A stretch of 64,000 bases of DNA, taken from positions 1-64,000 of the forward strand of contig JANPEZ010000033.1 of NCBI GenBank assembly GCA_031423155.1, given 5' to 3'. Under the pieces are notes generated by a model. It ran no database searches. It saw nothing but the letters and a program-made list of their open reading frames with translations, and was not told the DNA's origin. Positions 57,269-64,000 of the stretch are shown here, piece by piece; within the stretch, counting starts at the first letter, position 1; each line of letters opens with the position of its first letter. This DNA comes from JANPEZ01 sp031423155 (GTDB lineage Bacteria > Actinomycetota > UBA4738 > HRBIN12). The position numbers were made by a program, and so were the translations under genes.

Positions 57269-58695
57269 CCGCCCGGGATCGACGCCGGTCCTGGCCCGGG
57301 GTGAGGATCCAAGATCAGGGGCGGTAGCGGCTCCTGAGTGAAGTCGAACTCGTCGCGGAGGTCGCCCAGGATCTTCACGTCCTCCCGAACCGTCGGGCGC
57401 GAGTCGGGCCGTCCGTCGGTCTTCGGATCCAGGCGCTGCCCCCCGAGGAACAGGTCCTCGATGAACTTGAGATACGCGTCGAACGATAGGACCTGCGAGT
57501 CGATGCCGGGCTTGACCCAGGGGCTGATGACTATGCCGGGAACCCTTAGGCCATAGCCGTTCTCATCGACCCTCGGGGGCAGCACATGGTCGTAGAAACC
57601 GCCCCAGTCATCCCAGGTCAAGAAGATCGCGCTCGTGGACCAGTAGTCGCTTCGCATCACCGCGTTGATCATCTTCGTTACGTAGGTCTGTCCCTTCGTC
57701 AGTGGCGCCCCGTTCCCCGGGTGCTCGCTGATGCCTCCCCCACCCGGAACCAGCCACGAGACGGTCGGCAGCGTTCCGTCCTTCAACGAAGCCAGGAACT
57801 CCCCGTGGGTCTTGATGTTGTCGAACTGATCCGTCTCGTGCACGTCGGTGAAAGACGGCAGAGGGTTCTGGGCCGCGGTAGCCCCGTCGACGGGACAGGG
57901 CCTCTCTGTGCAGAGGGAGCCGCCCGGGTAGTACGCCCAGCTGACCCCGGCCTCGTGAAGCAGGTAGGTGATCGAGGTCCAGGCGTAGATCGGCGGGTGT
58001 GCCCCGATCCTCTGGCGATCGATCACGTCGTCGACGTAAAGGTCCGACCGGCAGCTCATCGGATCGAAGGGGTCCGAGCAGGTGGCCGACCACGCGGAGA
58101 CCAGGAACAGATGCGCGGGCAGGGTCCACGAGTCCGTCGGAGCGAACATACGGTCCTGCAACAGGTAGTTGTCCGCGTAGGCCCAGTAGTTGGGGATCTC
58201 GCGAGCATCGTGATAGCCCATGACGTCGGGCTGGCCCTCCGGCCCCAGGTGACCCCCGCAGTCGGCAGGGGCGCGTGTCTTCGCACACGGGAAGGGACCT
58301 TCGCTGACCGCTCGCACGAAGCCGTCCATCTTCCCCTCGTTGACATCGATCAAGGCATGGGGGTGGGCGTGGGGCCCTCCGAGGTCGATCGGGGTCTCAT
58401 CGTGATACGGCTTCGCGCAGCCGCCTGCAACCGGATCGGGAACGCAGGTTGTGAACTTGCCCGACGCGTTGACCGGGAGACCGTCGGCTCCGGGGTAGGT
58501 GCCGAAGTAGTGATCGAAGGAGCGATTCTCCTGGACGATGAAGATGACGTGCTGGATGTTGTCGAATCCCTTCAGCCGTTCCACCGGAGGGACCGTGGCC
58601 GATGGAGAACCGGGCGCCGGCTCTCGGCTCGTGGTACAGGCTGCGAACGCCATGAGAGCGACGATCAAGGACGCGACAGGTCGGGGGCGGGTCAC
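57265..58695 (-). CDS. Phospholipase C / acid-phosphatase-type phosphoesterase, copy 1 (lipoprotein)
   Basis: 476 residues from GTG 58695 (VTRPRPVASLIVALMAFAAC): short lipoprotein signal with lipobox AFAAC. PF04185-like phosphoesterase: HVIFIVQENRSFDHYFGTYPG, GGPHAHPHALIDVN, DNYLLQDRMFAPTDSWTLPAHL, WDDWGGFYDHVLPP and SPWVKPGIDSQVLSFDAYLKFIEDLF. Cleaves phosphoester headgroups outside the cell. Close homologue of the partial gene at 62868-64000. TAGGGT lies 8 bases before the GTG. Confidence 0.88.
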   Translation of the reverse strand: MTRPRPVASLIVALMAFAACTTSREPAPGSPSATVPPVERLKGFDNIQHVIFIVQENRSFDHYFGTYPGADGLPVNASGKFTTCVPDPVAGGCAKPYHDETPIDLGGPHAHPHALIDVNEGKMDGFVRAVSEGPFPCAKTRAPADCGGHLGPEGQPDVMGYHDAREIPNYWAYADNYLLQDRMFAPTDSWTLPAHLFLVSAWSATCSDPFDPMSCRSDLYVDDVIDRQRIGAHPPIYAWTSITYLLHEAGVSWAYYPGGSLCTERPCPVDGATAAQNPLPSFTDVHETDQFDNIKTHGEFLASLKDGTLPTVSWLVPGGGGISEHPGNGAPLTKGQTYVTKMINAVMRSDYWSTSAIFLTWDDWGGFYDHVLPPRVDENGYGLRVPGIVISPWVKPGIDSQVLSFDAYLKFIEDLFLGGQRLDPKTDGRPDSRPTVREDVKILGDLRDEFDFTQEPLPPLILDPHPGPGPASIPGG

Positions 58696-58703
58696 GGGCG
58701 GCG

Positions 58704-58709
58704 ACCCTA
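58704..58709 (-). promoter_or_regulatory. -10 box TAGGGT for leaderless phosphoesterase gene
   Basis: TAGGGT with an 8-base gap to the GTG at 58695; supports that start. Confidence 0.45.
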
Positions 58710-58740
58710 TCAGGGCCCGGCGGGTTGCGCAGCCCACCGG

Positions 58741-58746
58741 TAGCAT
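58741..58746 (+). promoter_or_regulatory. -10 box TAGCAT for icd
   Basis: TAGCAT 30 bases before the icd GTG; the leader would contain the GGAGAAG ribosome binding site. Confidence 0.42.
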
Positions 58747-58776
58747 GGGGTTAACTCGTCGAATGGAGAAGTCATC

Positions 58777-60240
58777 GTGGGGGCAATGGCACCGAACGAC
58801 AGCAAGACCCTCGTCACCCTCATCCCAGGAGACGGGATAGGACCGGAGGTCGTCGCCGCCGCGCGCCGGATCGTCGCCGCCGCCGGAGCTCCCATCAAGT
58901 GGGAGGAGACCGAGGCCGGGGCCGAGGTCTTCAAGAAAGGCCTGCCCTCAGGCGTTCCGGCCGAAACCATCGACTCGATATCACGCACGCGAGTGGCCCT
59001 GAAGGGTCCGCTGGAAACACCCATCGGCTTCGGCGAGAAGTCCGCGAACGTCACACTTCGAAAGCTCTTCGAGACCTACGCGAACGTCCGACCCGTACGC
59101 GAGATGCCCGGAGTAAAGACCCCTTACAGCGGCCGGGGCGTAGACCTGGTCATCGTCCGCGAGAACGTGGAGGACCTGTACGCCGGCATCGAGCACATGC
59201 AGACACCCGGGGTAGCCCAATGCCTGAAGCTGATAAGCGTCAAGGGCTCGGAGAAGATCGCGCGCTTCGCCTTCGAGTACGCCCGCAGTGAGGGACGCTC
59301 CAGCGTGGCGTGCGCGACGAAGGCCAACATCATGAAGTTCACGGAAGGGACGTTGAAGAGGGTCTTCGAGCAGGTTGCGCCCGAGTATCCCGAGATCGAG
59401 TCCTGGCACGTCATCATCGACAACTGTGCCCACCAGCTCGTCAAGAAGCCCGAGCAGTTCGACGTGATCGTCACGACCAACATGAACGGGGACATCATCA
59501 GCGATCTGTCCTCGGCCCTGGTCGGAGGCCTCGGGTTCGCTCCCAGCGCGAACATCGGCAACGAGATCGCCATCTTCGAGGCGGTTCACGGCTCGGCTCC
59601 GAAATACGCCGGAAAGAACGTGATCAACCCGACCGCGATGATCATGTCGGCCGTGATGATGCTGCGATATCTGGAGATGTTCGAACAGGCCGACGCGATC
59701 GAACACGCGATCGGTGTCACGCTTGAAGAGGGAGTGCTCACCGGCGACGTCCTGGGCTACGACCGCGGAACCCCGACCTCCGAGTACACGGACGCGATCA
59801 TCGGCAACCTCGGTAAGCGCTCGCAGACCTGGACGGTGAGAGATCACACTCCTTTGAAACTCCCGGTGCTTCGATCGGACCCCGACTACGTAAGGCCGGC
59901 CTCCCGCGCCGTCGTTGGCATGGACGTCTTCATCGAATCACCGCTCTCGGCAACGGAGCTGGGGGCCTCGCTCATGGAGCTATCCCAGGACACGAGGCTC
60001 TCGCTGAAGATGGTCTCGAGCCGGGGAACGAAGGTCTTTCCCCCCACGGGGGCGATCACCGACACGCTGGATCACTGGCGAGCCCGCTTCATCATCAAGG
60101 AGAGCCCCGGAGACCTACCCGACGAGGACGTGCATCAGCTCCTGGCAAGGATCAGCCGCCGCCACAAGTGGATGCACATCGAGAAGCTTCAGGAGTTCGA
60201 CGGCGAACTCGGCTTCACCAGGGATCAAGGCGAGAACTAG
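58777..60240 (+). CDS. icd: Isocitrate dehydrogenase (beta-decarboxylating, Thermus-type)
   Basis: 487 residues, GTG start with GGAGAAG 6 bases upstream. Isocitrate/isopropylmalate dehydrogenase core: LIPGDGIGPEVVAAARR, TPIGFGEKSANVTLRK, ENVEDLYAGIEHM, NMNGDIISDLSSALVGGLG, AVHGSAPKYAGKNVINPTAMIMSAVMML. A C-terminal domain of about 140 residues (about 345-487) beyond the core is like that of the Thermus enzyme. I lean to NAD or NADP isocitrate dehydrogenase rather than isopropylmalate dehydrogenase because of SANVTLRK and the extra domain. The 3' end overlaps a small minus-strand gene. Confidence 0.9.
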   Translation: MGAMAPNDSKTLVTLIPGDGIGPEVVAAARRIVAAAGAPIKWEETEAGAEVFKKGLPSGVPAETIDSISRTRVALKGPLETPIGFGEKSANVTLRKLFETYANVRPVREMPGVKTPYSGRGVDLVIVRENVEDLYAGIEHMQTPGVAQCLKLISVKGSEKIARFAFEYARSEGRSSVACATKANIMKFTEGTLKRVFEQVAPEYPEIESWHVIIDNCAHQLVKKPEQFDVIVTTNMNGDIISDLSSALVGGLGFAPSANIGNEIAIFEAVHGSAPKYAGKNVINPTAMIMSAVMMLRYLEMFEQADAIEHAIGVTLEEGVLTGDVLGYDRGTPTSEYTDAIIGNLGKRSQTWTVRDHTPLKLPVLRSDPDYVRPASRAVVGMDVFIESPLSATELGASLMELSQDTRLSLKMVSSRGTKVFPPTGAITDTLDHWRARFIIKESPGDLPDEDVHQLLARISRRHKWMHIEKLQEFDGELGFTRDQGEN

Positions 60241-60409
60241 GGTCCAAAGGCTCGACCTCGAGCAGCTGCAGCGCGGTCGAACCCCAGATAGAGGCGGCCT
60301 GGCGGATCCGCTCCTTCATCTCGGAGTCGCGCAGCTCCTCGGTCCTGGCGATCGCCTCGGCGATACCGGCGTCGTCGTTGGATGCGTCCTTCAGTCTCCT
60401 GCCGTACAT
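60215..60409 (-). CDS. Small hypothetical protein
   Basis: 64 residues, charged and helical (MYGRRLKDASNDDAGIAEAI, TEELRDSEMKERIRQAASIW). GGAGGGAGG stands 7 bases before the ATG, which is the main support. It overlaps the end of icd by 26 bases on the opposite strand. No family recognised, no membrane segment. Confidence 0.5.
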   Translation of the reverse strand: MYGRRLKDASNDDAGIAEAIARTEELRDSEMKERIRQAASIWGSTALQLLEVEPLDPSSRLDPW

Positions 60410-60552
60410 ATGGCCGCCTCCCTCCGAGGAGTCGCTATGCGACCTTTATCGGCTCGGATGCGGCCATACCTGAGTCCGGGTAGACGGAGATACCCGAATG
60501 GAGTAGAGGAACTCACCGGGGCCATGCCCTCGAGCCGGCCTGGAACCGCTGT

Positions 60553-60558
60553 TAACCT
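60553..60558 (+). promoter_or_regulatory. -10 box TAACCT for tRNA-Glu
   Basis: TAACCT 21 bases before the tRNA 5' end. Confidence 0.4.
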
Positions 60559-60579
60559 ATGCCGCGCCGCGCCTCACGA

Positions 60580-60652
60580 GGTCCCATCGTCTAGAGGCCT
60601 AGGACACTACCCTCTCAAGGTAGAGACACGGGTTCGAATCCCGTTGGGACTA
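60580..60652 (+). tRNA. tRNA-Glu (anticodon CTC)
   Basis: Acceptor GGTCCCA pairs with TGGGACT (one G-T), D-arm CTAGAGGCCTAG, anticodon stem CTACC/GGTAG with loop CTCTCAA (CTC at 60614-60616), T-arm CGGGTTCGAATCCCG. CCA is not encoded (ACCC follows). Confidence 0.95.
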
Positions 60653-60690
60653 CCCCAACGCATTGCCGCAATGGCGAAGCGTGTGGTCTG

Positions 60691-62199
60691 ATGCCTGACC
60701 CCAGGATGAGGGCCGCCCCACCTATCCAGGCAAGGAGCATGGCGATCGCGACGTCCCGAAGGCTGCCGAAACTGACCATGATCGCCGCTATGGCGGTCGC
60801 TTCGGCGTCCTGCGGAGGAACCCCTGGTGCCTCGCCATCCGCGAACACGACTGCCCCCACCGGCGTTGCAAGCACGGCCGCTCCGGTCCCGAGTTGCTTC
60901 GGCATGGCGCCCACGATCGTCGGCACGGCCGGCAACGACGTGATCGAGGGTACCGACGCCGCCGACGTCATCGTCGGGCTCACGGGGAACGATTCGATCG
61001 CGGGGGTTCACGGCGGCGACCGGATCTGCGGCGGCGAGGGAGACGACAGTCTGATCGGGCTGGACGGGAGTGACAGGATCCGCGGCGGCCCGGGCGATGA
61101 TGGTCTCTTCGGCGTTCACGGCAGCGACGTCCTGCTGGGAGGCGGCGGTACCGACGTTATGACCGGGGGCCAGGCCGATCCGGGCTCGGACCGGATGGTC
61201 GGCGGTCCGGGCGATGACTACCTGCTGAATGCCGGGCCGGGCGATGACCAGCTCTCCGGGGGAACCGGTGAAGACGTCCTAAGCGCCCACAACGACGCCG
61301 ACTCCCTGTCCGGTGGGGGTGGCAACGACATCCTTTGGGCCGCGGAAGGAAGCGACGACGCCAACGGAGGCGCCGGCCACGATCGGATCTACGGCGGCAT
61401 CGGCGACGACGCGTTGAGGGGCGGGACCGGAGACGACATCGTCGACGGAAGCCTGGACACGAACTCGCTGAACGGTGGCGCCGACCAGGACTCCTGCCTA
61501 CAGGGGAAAGCCACGGCCTGCGAGTCGACGAGCCCGAGCAGGCCTACCCCGCCATCGGGTGGGTCCTCCAGGTGCGCCGGGTTGAGAGCGACGATCGTGG
61601 GAACGCGAGGGAACGACTACCTGGTGGGGACACCGAGCTCCGACGTCATAGCCGGGCTCGGGGGCGACGATGTGGTGTCGGGTCTCGGAAGCGATGACGT
61701 CATCTGCGGGAACGAGGGCGACGACGTACTCCTGCCGGGTATCGGCAACGACACAGCTCTCGGGGGGGCGGGTCGCGATGGGATATTCGGCGATGCCGGC
61801 GACGACGCGCTCGACGGGGACGGCGGGGGTGATGTCCTGGTCGGCGATTCGGGCGATGACCTGATGCAGGGCTCGGGAGGCAACGACTTCCTGTCCGGTG
61901 AGAGCGGGGTGGACCGGCTGCTCGGCGGCGGGGGGGTCGACGCCATGCACGGCGGCAGCAGTTCCGATGTGATCCTCGGAGGCCCCGACGATGACGCGGC
62001 CTACGGCGGTGACGGGAACGAGACCATCCGGGGCGGCTCGGGCAACGATCACATGTACGGCGGCTTCAACGACGACTCGATCTTCGGCGGCACCGGCGAT
62101 GACGTCCTGGCGGGCGATCGTGGGAACAACCCCATCGACGGTGGCGATGGTATCGACGTCTGCCTTGACAGCACGACGGTTACCGCCTGCGAGGGGTAG
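60691..62199 (+). CDS. Exported RTX-repeat (calcium-binding) protein
   Basis: 502 residues from ATG 60691; ATG 60739 (MAIATSRRLPKLTMIAAMAV) gives a tidier lipoprotein signal with lipobox SASC and may be the true start. The rest is RTX nonapeptides (GGxGxDxLx) in two halves with homologous heads: PTIVGTAGNDVIEGTDAADV (about 72) and ATIVGTRGNDYLVGTPSSDV (about 303). A Ser/Pro/Thr linker separates them. The protein thus arose by internal duplication. No catalytic domain, so binding or surface structure is likely. Confidence 0.82.
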   Translation: MPDPRMRAAPPIQARSMAIATSRRLPKLTMIAAMAVASASCGGTPGASPSANTTAPTGVASTAAPVPSCFGMAPTIVGTAGNDVIEGTDAADVIVGLTGNDSIAGVHGGDRICGGEGDDSLIGLDGSDRIRGGPGDDGLFGVHGSDVLLGGGGTDVMTGGQADPGSDRMVGGPGDDYLLNAGPGDDQLSGGTGEDVLSAHNDADSLSGGGGNDILWAAEGSDDANGGAGHDRIYGGIGDDALRGGTGDDIVDGSLDTNSLNGGADQDSCLQGKATACESTSPSRPTPPSGGSSRCAGLRATIVGTRGNDYLVGTPSSDVIAGLGGDDVVSGLGSDDVICGNEGDDVLLPGIGNDTALGGAGRDGIFGDAGDDALDGDGGGDVLVGDSGDDLMQGSGGNDFLSGESGVDRLLGGGGVDAMHGGSSSDVILGGPDDDAAYGGDGNETIRGGSGNDHMYGGFNDDSIFGGTGDDVLAGDRGNNPIDGGDGIDVCLDSTTVTACEG

Positions 62200-62205
62200 G
62201 TACGC

Positions 62206-62322
62206 ATGGGCAAGCGACCTCCATTCGATCGCAAGAAGGTCCGCGCCGTGCTCGAGACCATCTGGCTCATCATCTTCTTCCTCGGTGCGACTGCCTTCGT
62301 GGTCGTGAAGGTGACCGCATGA
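62206..62322 (+). CDS. 38-residue single-helix membrane protein
   Basis: Reads MGKRPPFDRKKVRAVLETIW, then LIIFFLGATAFVVVKVTA: basic N-terminus and one membrane helix, N-in. GAGGGG lies before the ATG. The TGA stop is followed in the same frame by 7 sense codons and then the ATG of the 175-residue gene at 62344. It could be the membrane anchor of that protein, cut off by the TGA. Confidence 0.5.
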   Translation: MGKRPPFDRKKVRAVLETIWLIIFFLGATAFVVVKVTA

Positions 62323-62343
62323 CAGTGCGACCCCCCACTGGGC

Positions 62344-62871
62344 ATGACGGGCGTTCCCGAATCGGAAACGGTCGTCGGTGAAGGCATAAGGGACATCCCC
62401 CCTCCGTGGCCTGTGGACAACGCGACCCTCGCGGCTCGGATGGATCGCATCGGCATGCGCCCTGTCGATCCGGACACCCTGGATCCCCAGCGCCGATATG
62501 TTCACATCGATGTAGTGATCGGCGGCAAGCCCGTTACGGTTCCGGCCGACATCGGCATCGGGCCAGGTATCACCGCGCCTATCCAGACCCACGATCCCTC
62601 GGGAGTCGTCACGGTGATCGGTGAGGAGTCCTACTCGCTTCGAGCCCTCTTCGCGATCTGGGGCGTGCGGTTCACGGCCAACGAGATAGGAGACGTCTGC
62701 AACGAGGGCGGGCGTGTACTGAGGGTCTTCGTCGACGGCAGACCTAACGTCGGCGACCTGCTCAACATCCCGTTGGTCGCGGACGAGGGGAACCAGGAGA
62801 TACTCGTCGTCTACGGAACGGAGTCCGAGTTGCCCAGTCCCCTGCCATCGAGCTACCCGTTCCCCGACTAG
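62344..62871 (+). CDS. Putative extracytoplasmic domain protein, function unknown
   Basis: 175 residues. Conserved-looking parts YVHIDVVIGGKPVTVPADIGI, IQTHDPSGVVTVIGEESYSL, LFAIWGVRFTA and LRVFVDGRPNVGDLLNI resemble a family of actinobacterial exported proteins with a THDxSGxxH-type motif; the usual second His is changed here. No own signal peptide. In-frame with the upstream 38-residue membrane segment across a TGA. The stop shares CTAG with the convergent phosphoesterase gene. Confidence 0.6.
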   Translation: MTGVPESETVVGEGIRDIPPPWPVDNATLAARMDRIGMRPVDPDTLDPQRRYVHIDVVIGGKPVTVPADIGIGPGITAPIQTHDPSGVVTVIGEESYSLRALFAIWGVRFTANEIGDVCNEGGRVLRVFVDGRPNVGDLLNIPLVADEGNQEILVVYGTESELPSPLPSSYPFPD

Positions 62872-64000
62872 GGGGTCGGGTCCAGGATGAGTGGCGGGAG
62901 AGGCTCCTGCGTGAAATCGAAGATCGTCGACAGGTCGCCCAAGATCGCCTCGTTCTCCCTGACGGTAGGCCTGGAATCGGGCCGGCCATCGGTTGCCGGG
63001 TCGAGGCGCTGGCCTCCCAGGAACCGGTCCTCGATCAACTTCAGGTAGGCATCGAAGGACAACACCTGTGAGTCGATCGACCCGGGCTTCACCCAGGGGC
63101 TGATCACGAGCCCGGGAACGCGGAGTCCGTAGCCATTCCCCCCGGCAACCCTTGGGGGCACGACGTGATCGTAGAAACCGCCCCAGTCGTCCCAGGTCAA
63201 GAAGATCGCGGTCGACTCCCAGTCCGGTCCGTTCATGGCCGCATTTATCATCCGGGTCACGTAAGCCTGACCGCTGCGGATCGGCGTCCCCGATCCGGGA
63301 TGTTCGCTCGCCTGGTTCCCCGGAACCAGCCAAGAGACCGACGGCAAAGTGCCGGAGGCCGCAGCCGCCGTGAAATCGTCGTGCCACTGGATCCTGTCGA
63401 GCTGGTCGTTCTCGTTGACGTCGACGAAGCCGGGCAGCGTGTTCTTCCCCGACGGCGTCGAACCGTATGGCCCCGCGGTCGAGTCGCACTTGACGCTCTT
63501 GTCCACGCAGGTGCCCCGGCCGGTGTAGTAGGCCCAGCTAACACCCTGTTCGTGGAGGAGGTATGTGATGTCGGTCCAGGCATAGATAGGTGGCCGCCCG
63601 TACCGATGCTGCTCGCCTTCGCCCCGAAGGTCCACGTTGGAACGACACGACATCGGGTCGGCCGGGTCGGAGCAGACCGCGGCCCATGCAGACACGAGGT
63701 ACAGGTGCGCGGGCAGGGTCCATGAGTCGGTCGGTGCGAACATCCGGTCCTGCAACATGAAGTTGTCAGCGTAGGCCCAGTAGTTCGGGATCTCAGTCCG
63801 GGTGTGGTAGGCGAGGACGTCGGGCTGGTCTTCAGGTCCGAGGAAGTCCTCGCACCCGGCCTTGAAACGGTCGCCTGCACAGCTCGACGTCTGCTTGGCA
63901 GCCTCCCTGACGAAACCGTCCATCAGGCCGCCGTTGATGTCGCCGATCGAGGCCGGCTGAGCGTGCGGCCCGCCCTCTGCGAACTGGTTCGTCGAGTGGT
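62868..64000 (-). CDS. Phospholipase C-type phosphoesterase, copy 2 (5' end beyond window)
   Basis: At least 377 residues; the frame is open to the window edge, so the N-terminus is missing. Same family as 57265-58695, with matching GGPHAQPASIGDINGGLMDGFV, DNFMLQDRMFAPTDSWTLPAHL, TWDDWGGFYDHVVPP and LDPATDGRPDSRPTVRENE. The central Cys-containing loops differ. The two copies lie about 4 kb apart on the same strand with icd, tRNA-Glu and the RTX gene between. Confidence 0.85.
   Translation of the reverse strand, partial: HSTNQFAEGGPHAQPASIGDINGGLMDGFVREAAKQTSSCAGDRFKAGCEDFLGPEDQPDVLAYHTRTEIPNYWAYADNFMLQDRMFAPTDSWTLPAHLYLVSAWAAVCSDPADPMSCRSNVDLRGEGEQHRYGRPPIYAWTDITYLLHEQGVSWAYYTGRGTCVDKSVKCDSTAGPYGSTPSGKNTLPGFVDVNENDQLDRIQWHDDFTAAAASGTLPSVSWLVPGNQASEHPGSGTPIRSGQAYVTRMINAAMNGPDWESTAIFLTWDDWGGFYDHVVPPRVAGGNGYGLRVPGLVISPWVKPGSIDSQVLSFDAYLKLIEDRFLGGQRLDPATDGRPDSRPTVRENEAILGDLSTIFDFTQEPLPPLILDPTP

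Noticed and set aside
61498..63489. 663-codon open frame on the minus strand
   Set aside because: It runs antisense through the RTX repeats and the phosphoesterase gene; composition (Arg, Asp, Val-rich, no domain) is that of a high-GC shadow frame.

Overview
The window is high-GC bacterial DNA, densely coding on both strands, and fits a member of the Actinomycetota. The strongest argument is gene order. On the minus strand, reading from 27.3 kb towards base 1, it runs rsmD-coaD-SepIVA-like-DUF177-rpmF-rnc-mutM, smc-ftsY, ffh-rpsP-khpA-rimM-trmD, and rplS-lepB-rnhB-DUF2469-yraN-comM-dprA-xerC, which is the classical actinobacterial housekeeping series. Other hints are CofC (coenzyme F420), DUF2469 and many start codons that lie 6-8 bases after a TANNNT box, as expected for leaderless mRNAs. 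The ATP-type PEP carboxykinase and the NAD-type isocitrate dehydrogenase suggest a deep or uncultured lineage rather than a well-known genus. I cannot name a species.

Layout. 0-6.4 kb: recombination, DNA uptake, RNase HII, signal peptidase and L19. 6.5-11.8 kb: an inserted plus-strand block with a membrane M50 metalloprotease fused to two cyclic-nucleotide domains, two tiny proteins, a Crp-type regulator and a DUF4173-like membrane protein, with a perfect TGTGA-N6-TCACA palindrome inside the block. 11.7-27.3 kb: trmD to rsmD housekeeping genes, interrupted by a two-component pair, a nicotinamidase and two SnoaL-like genes. 27.3-36.0 kb: a four-PAS histidine kinase, a GAF-domain remnant, recG, rpmB, thiD/thiL, pckA. 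36.0-45.4 kb: a phosphoribosyltransferase, a lone RAM domain, a 1096-residue TolB/RTX-repeat secreted protein, ddl, metB, plsC, bioY, cofC, a cold-shock-like protein, HU and tRNA-Gln. 45.4-49.0 kb: accessory genes (two homologous small membrane proteins, TMEM175-like channel, methyltransferase, ArsR/AHSA1 pair).

49.0-57.3 kb is the most unusual part: an amidohydrolase divergent from a fused ureAB, a urease-like UreC that keeps the metal ligands but has lost the loop and residues that fit urea, and a complete spermidine/putrescine-type ABC transporter (potA, D, B, C). No urease accessory gene (ureD/E/F/G) is in the window. I infer a transporter-coupled hydrolase for a substrate larger than urea. 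57.3-64.0 kb holds two related phospholipase C-type phosphoesterases (the second cut by the window end) around icd, tRNA-Glu, an RTX-repeat lipoprotein-like gene and a membrane-anchor/domain pair separated by an in-frame TGA.

No CRISPR array, insertion sequence, integrase other than XerC, or rRNA was seen. No gene-free stretch exceeds 300 bases.
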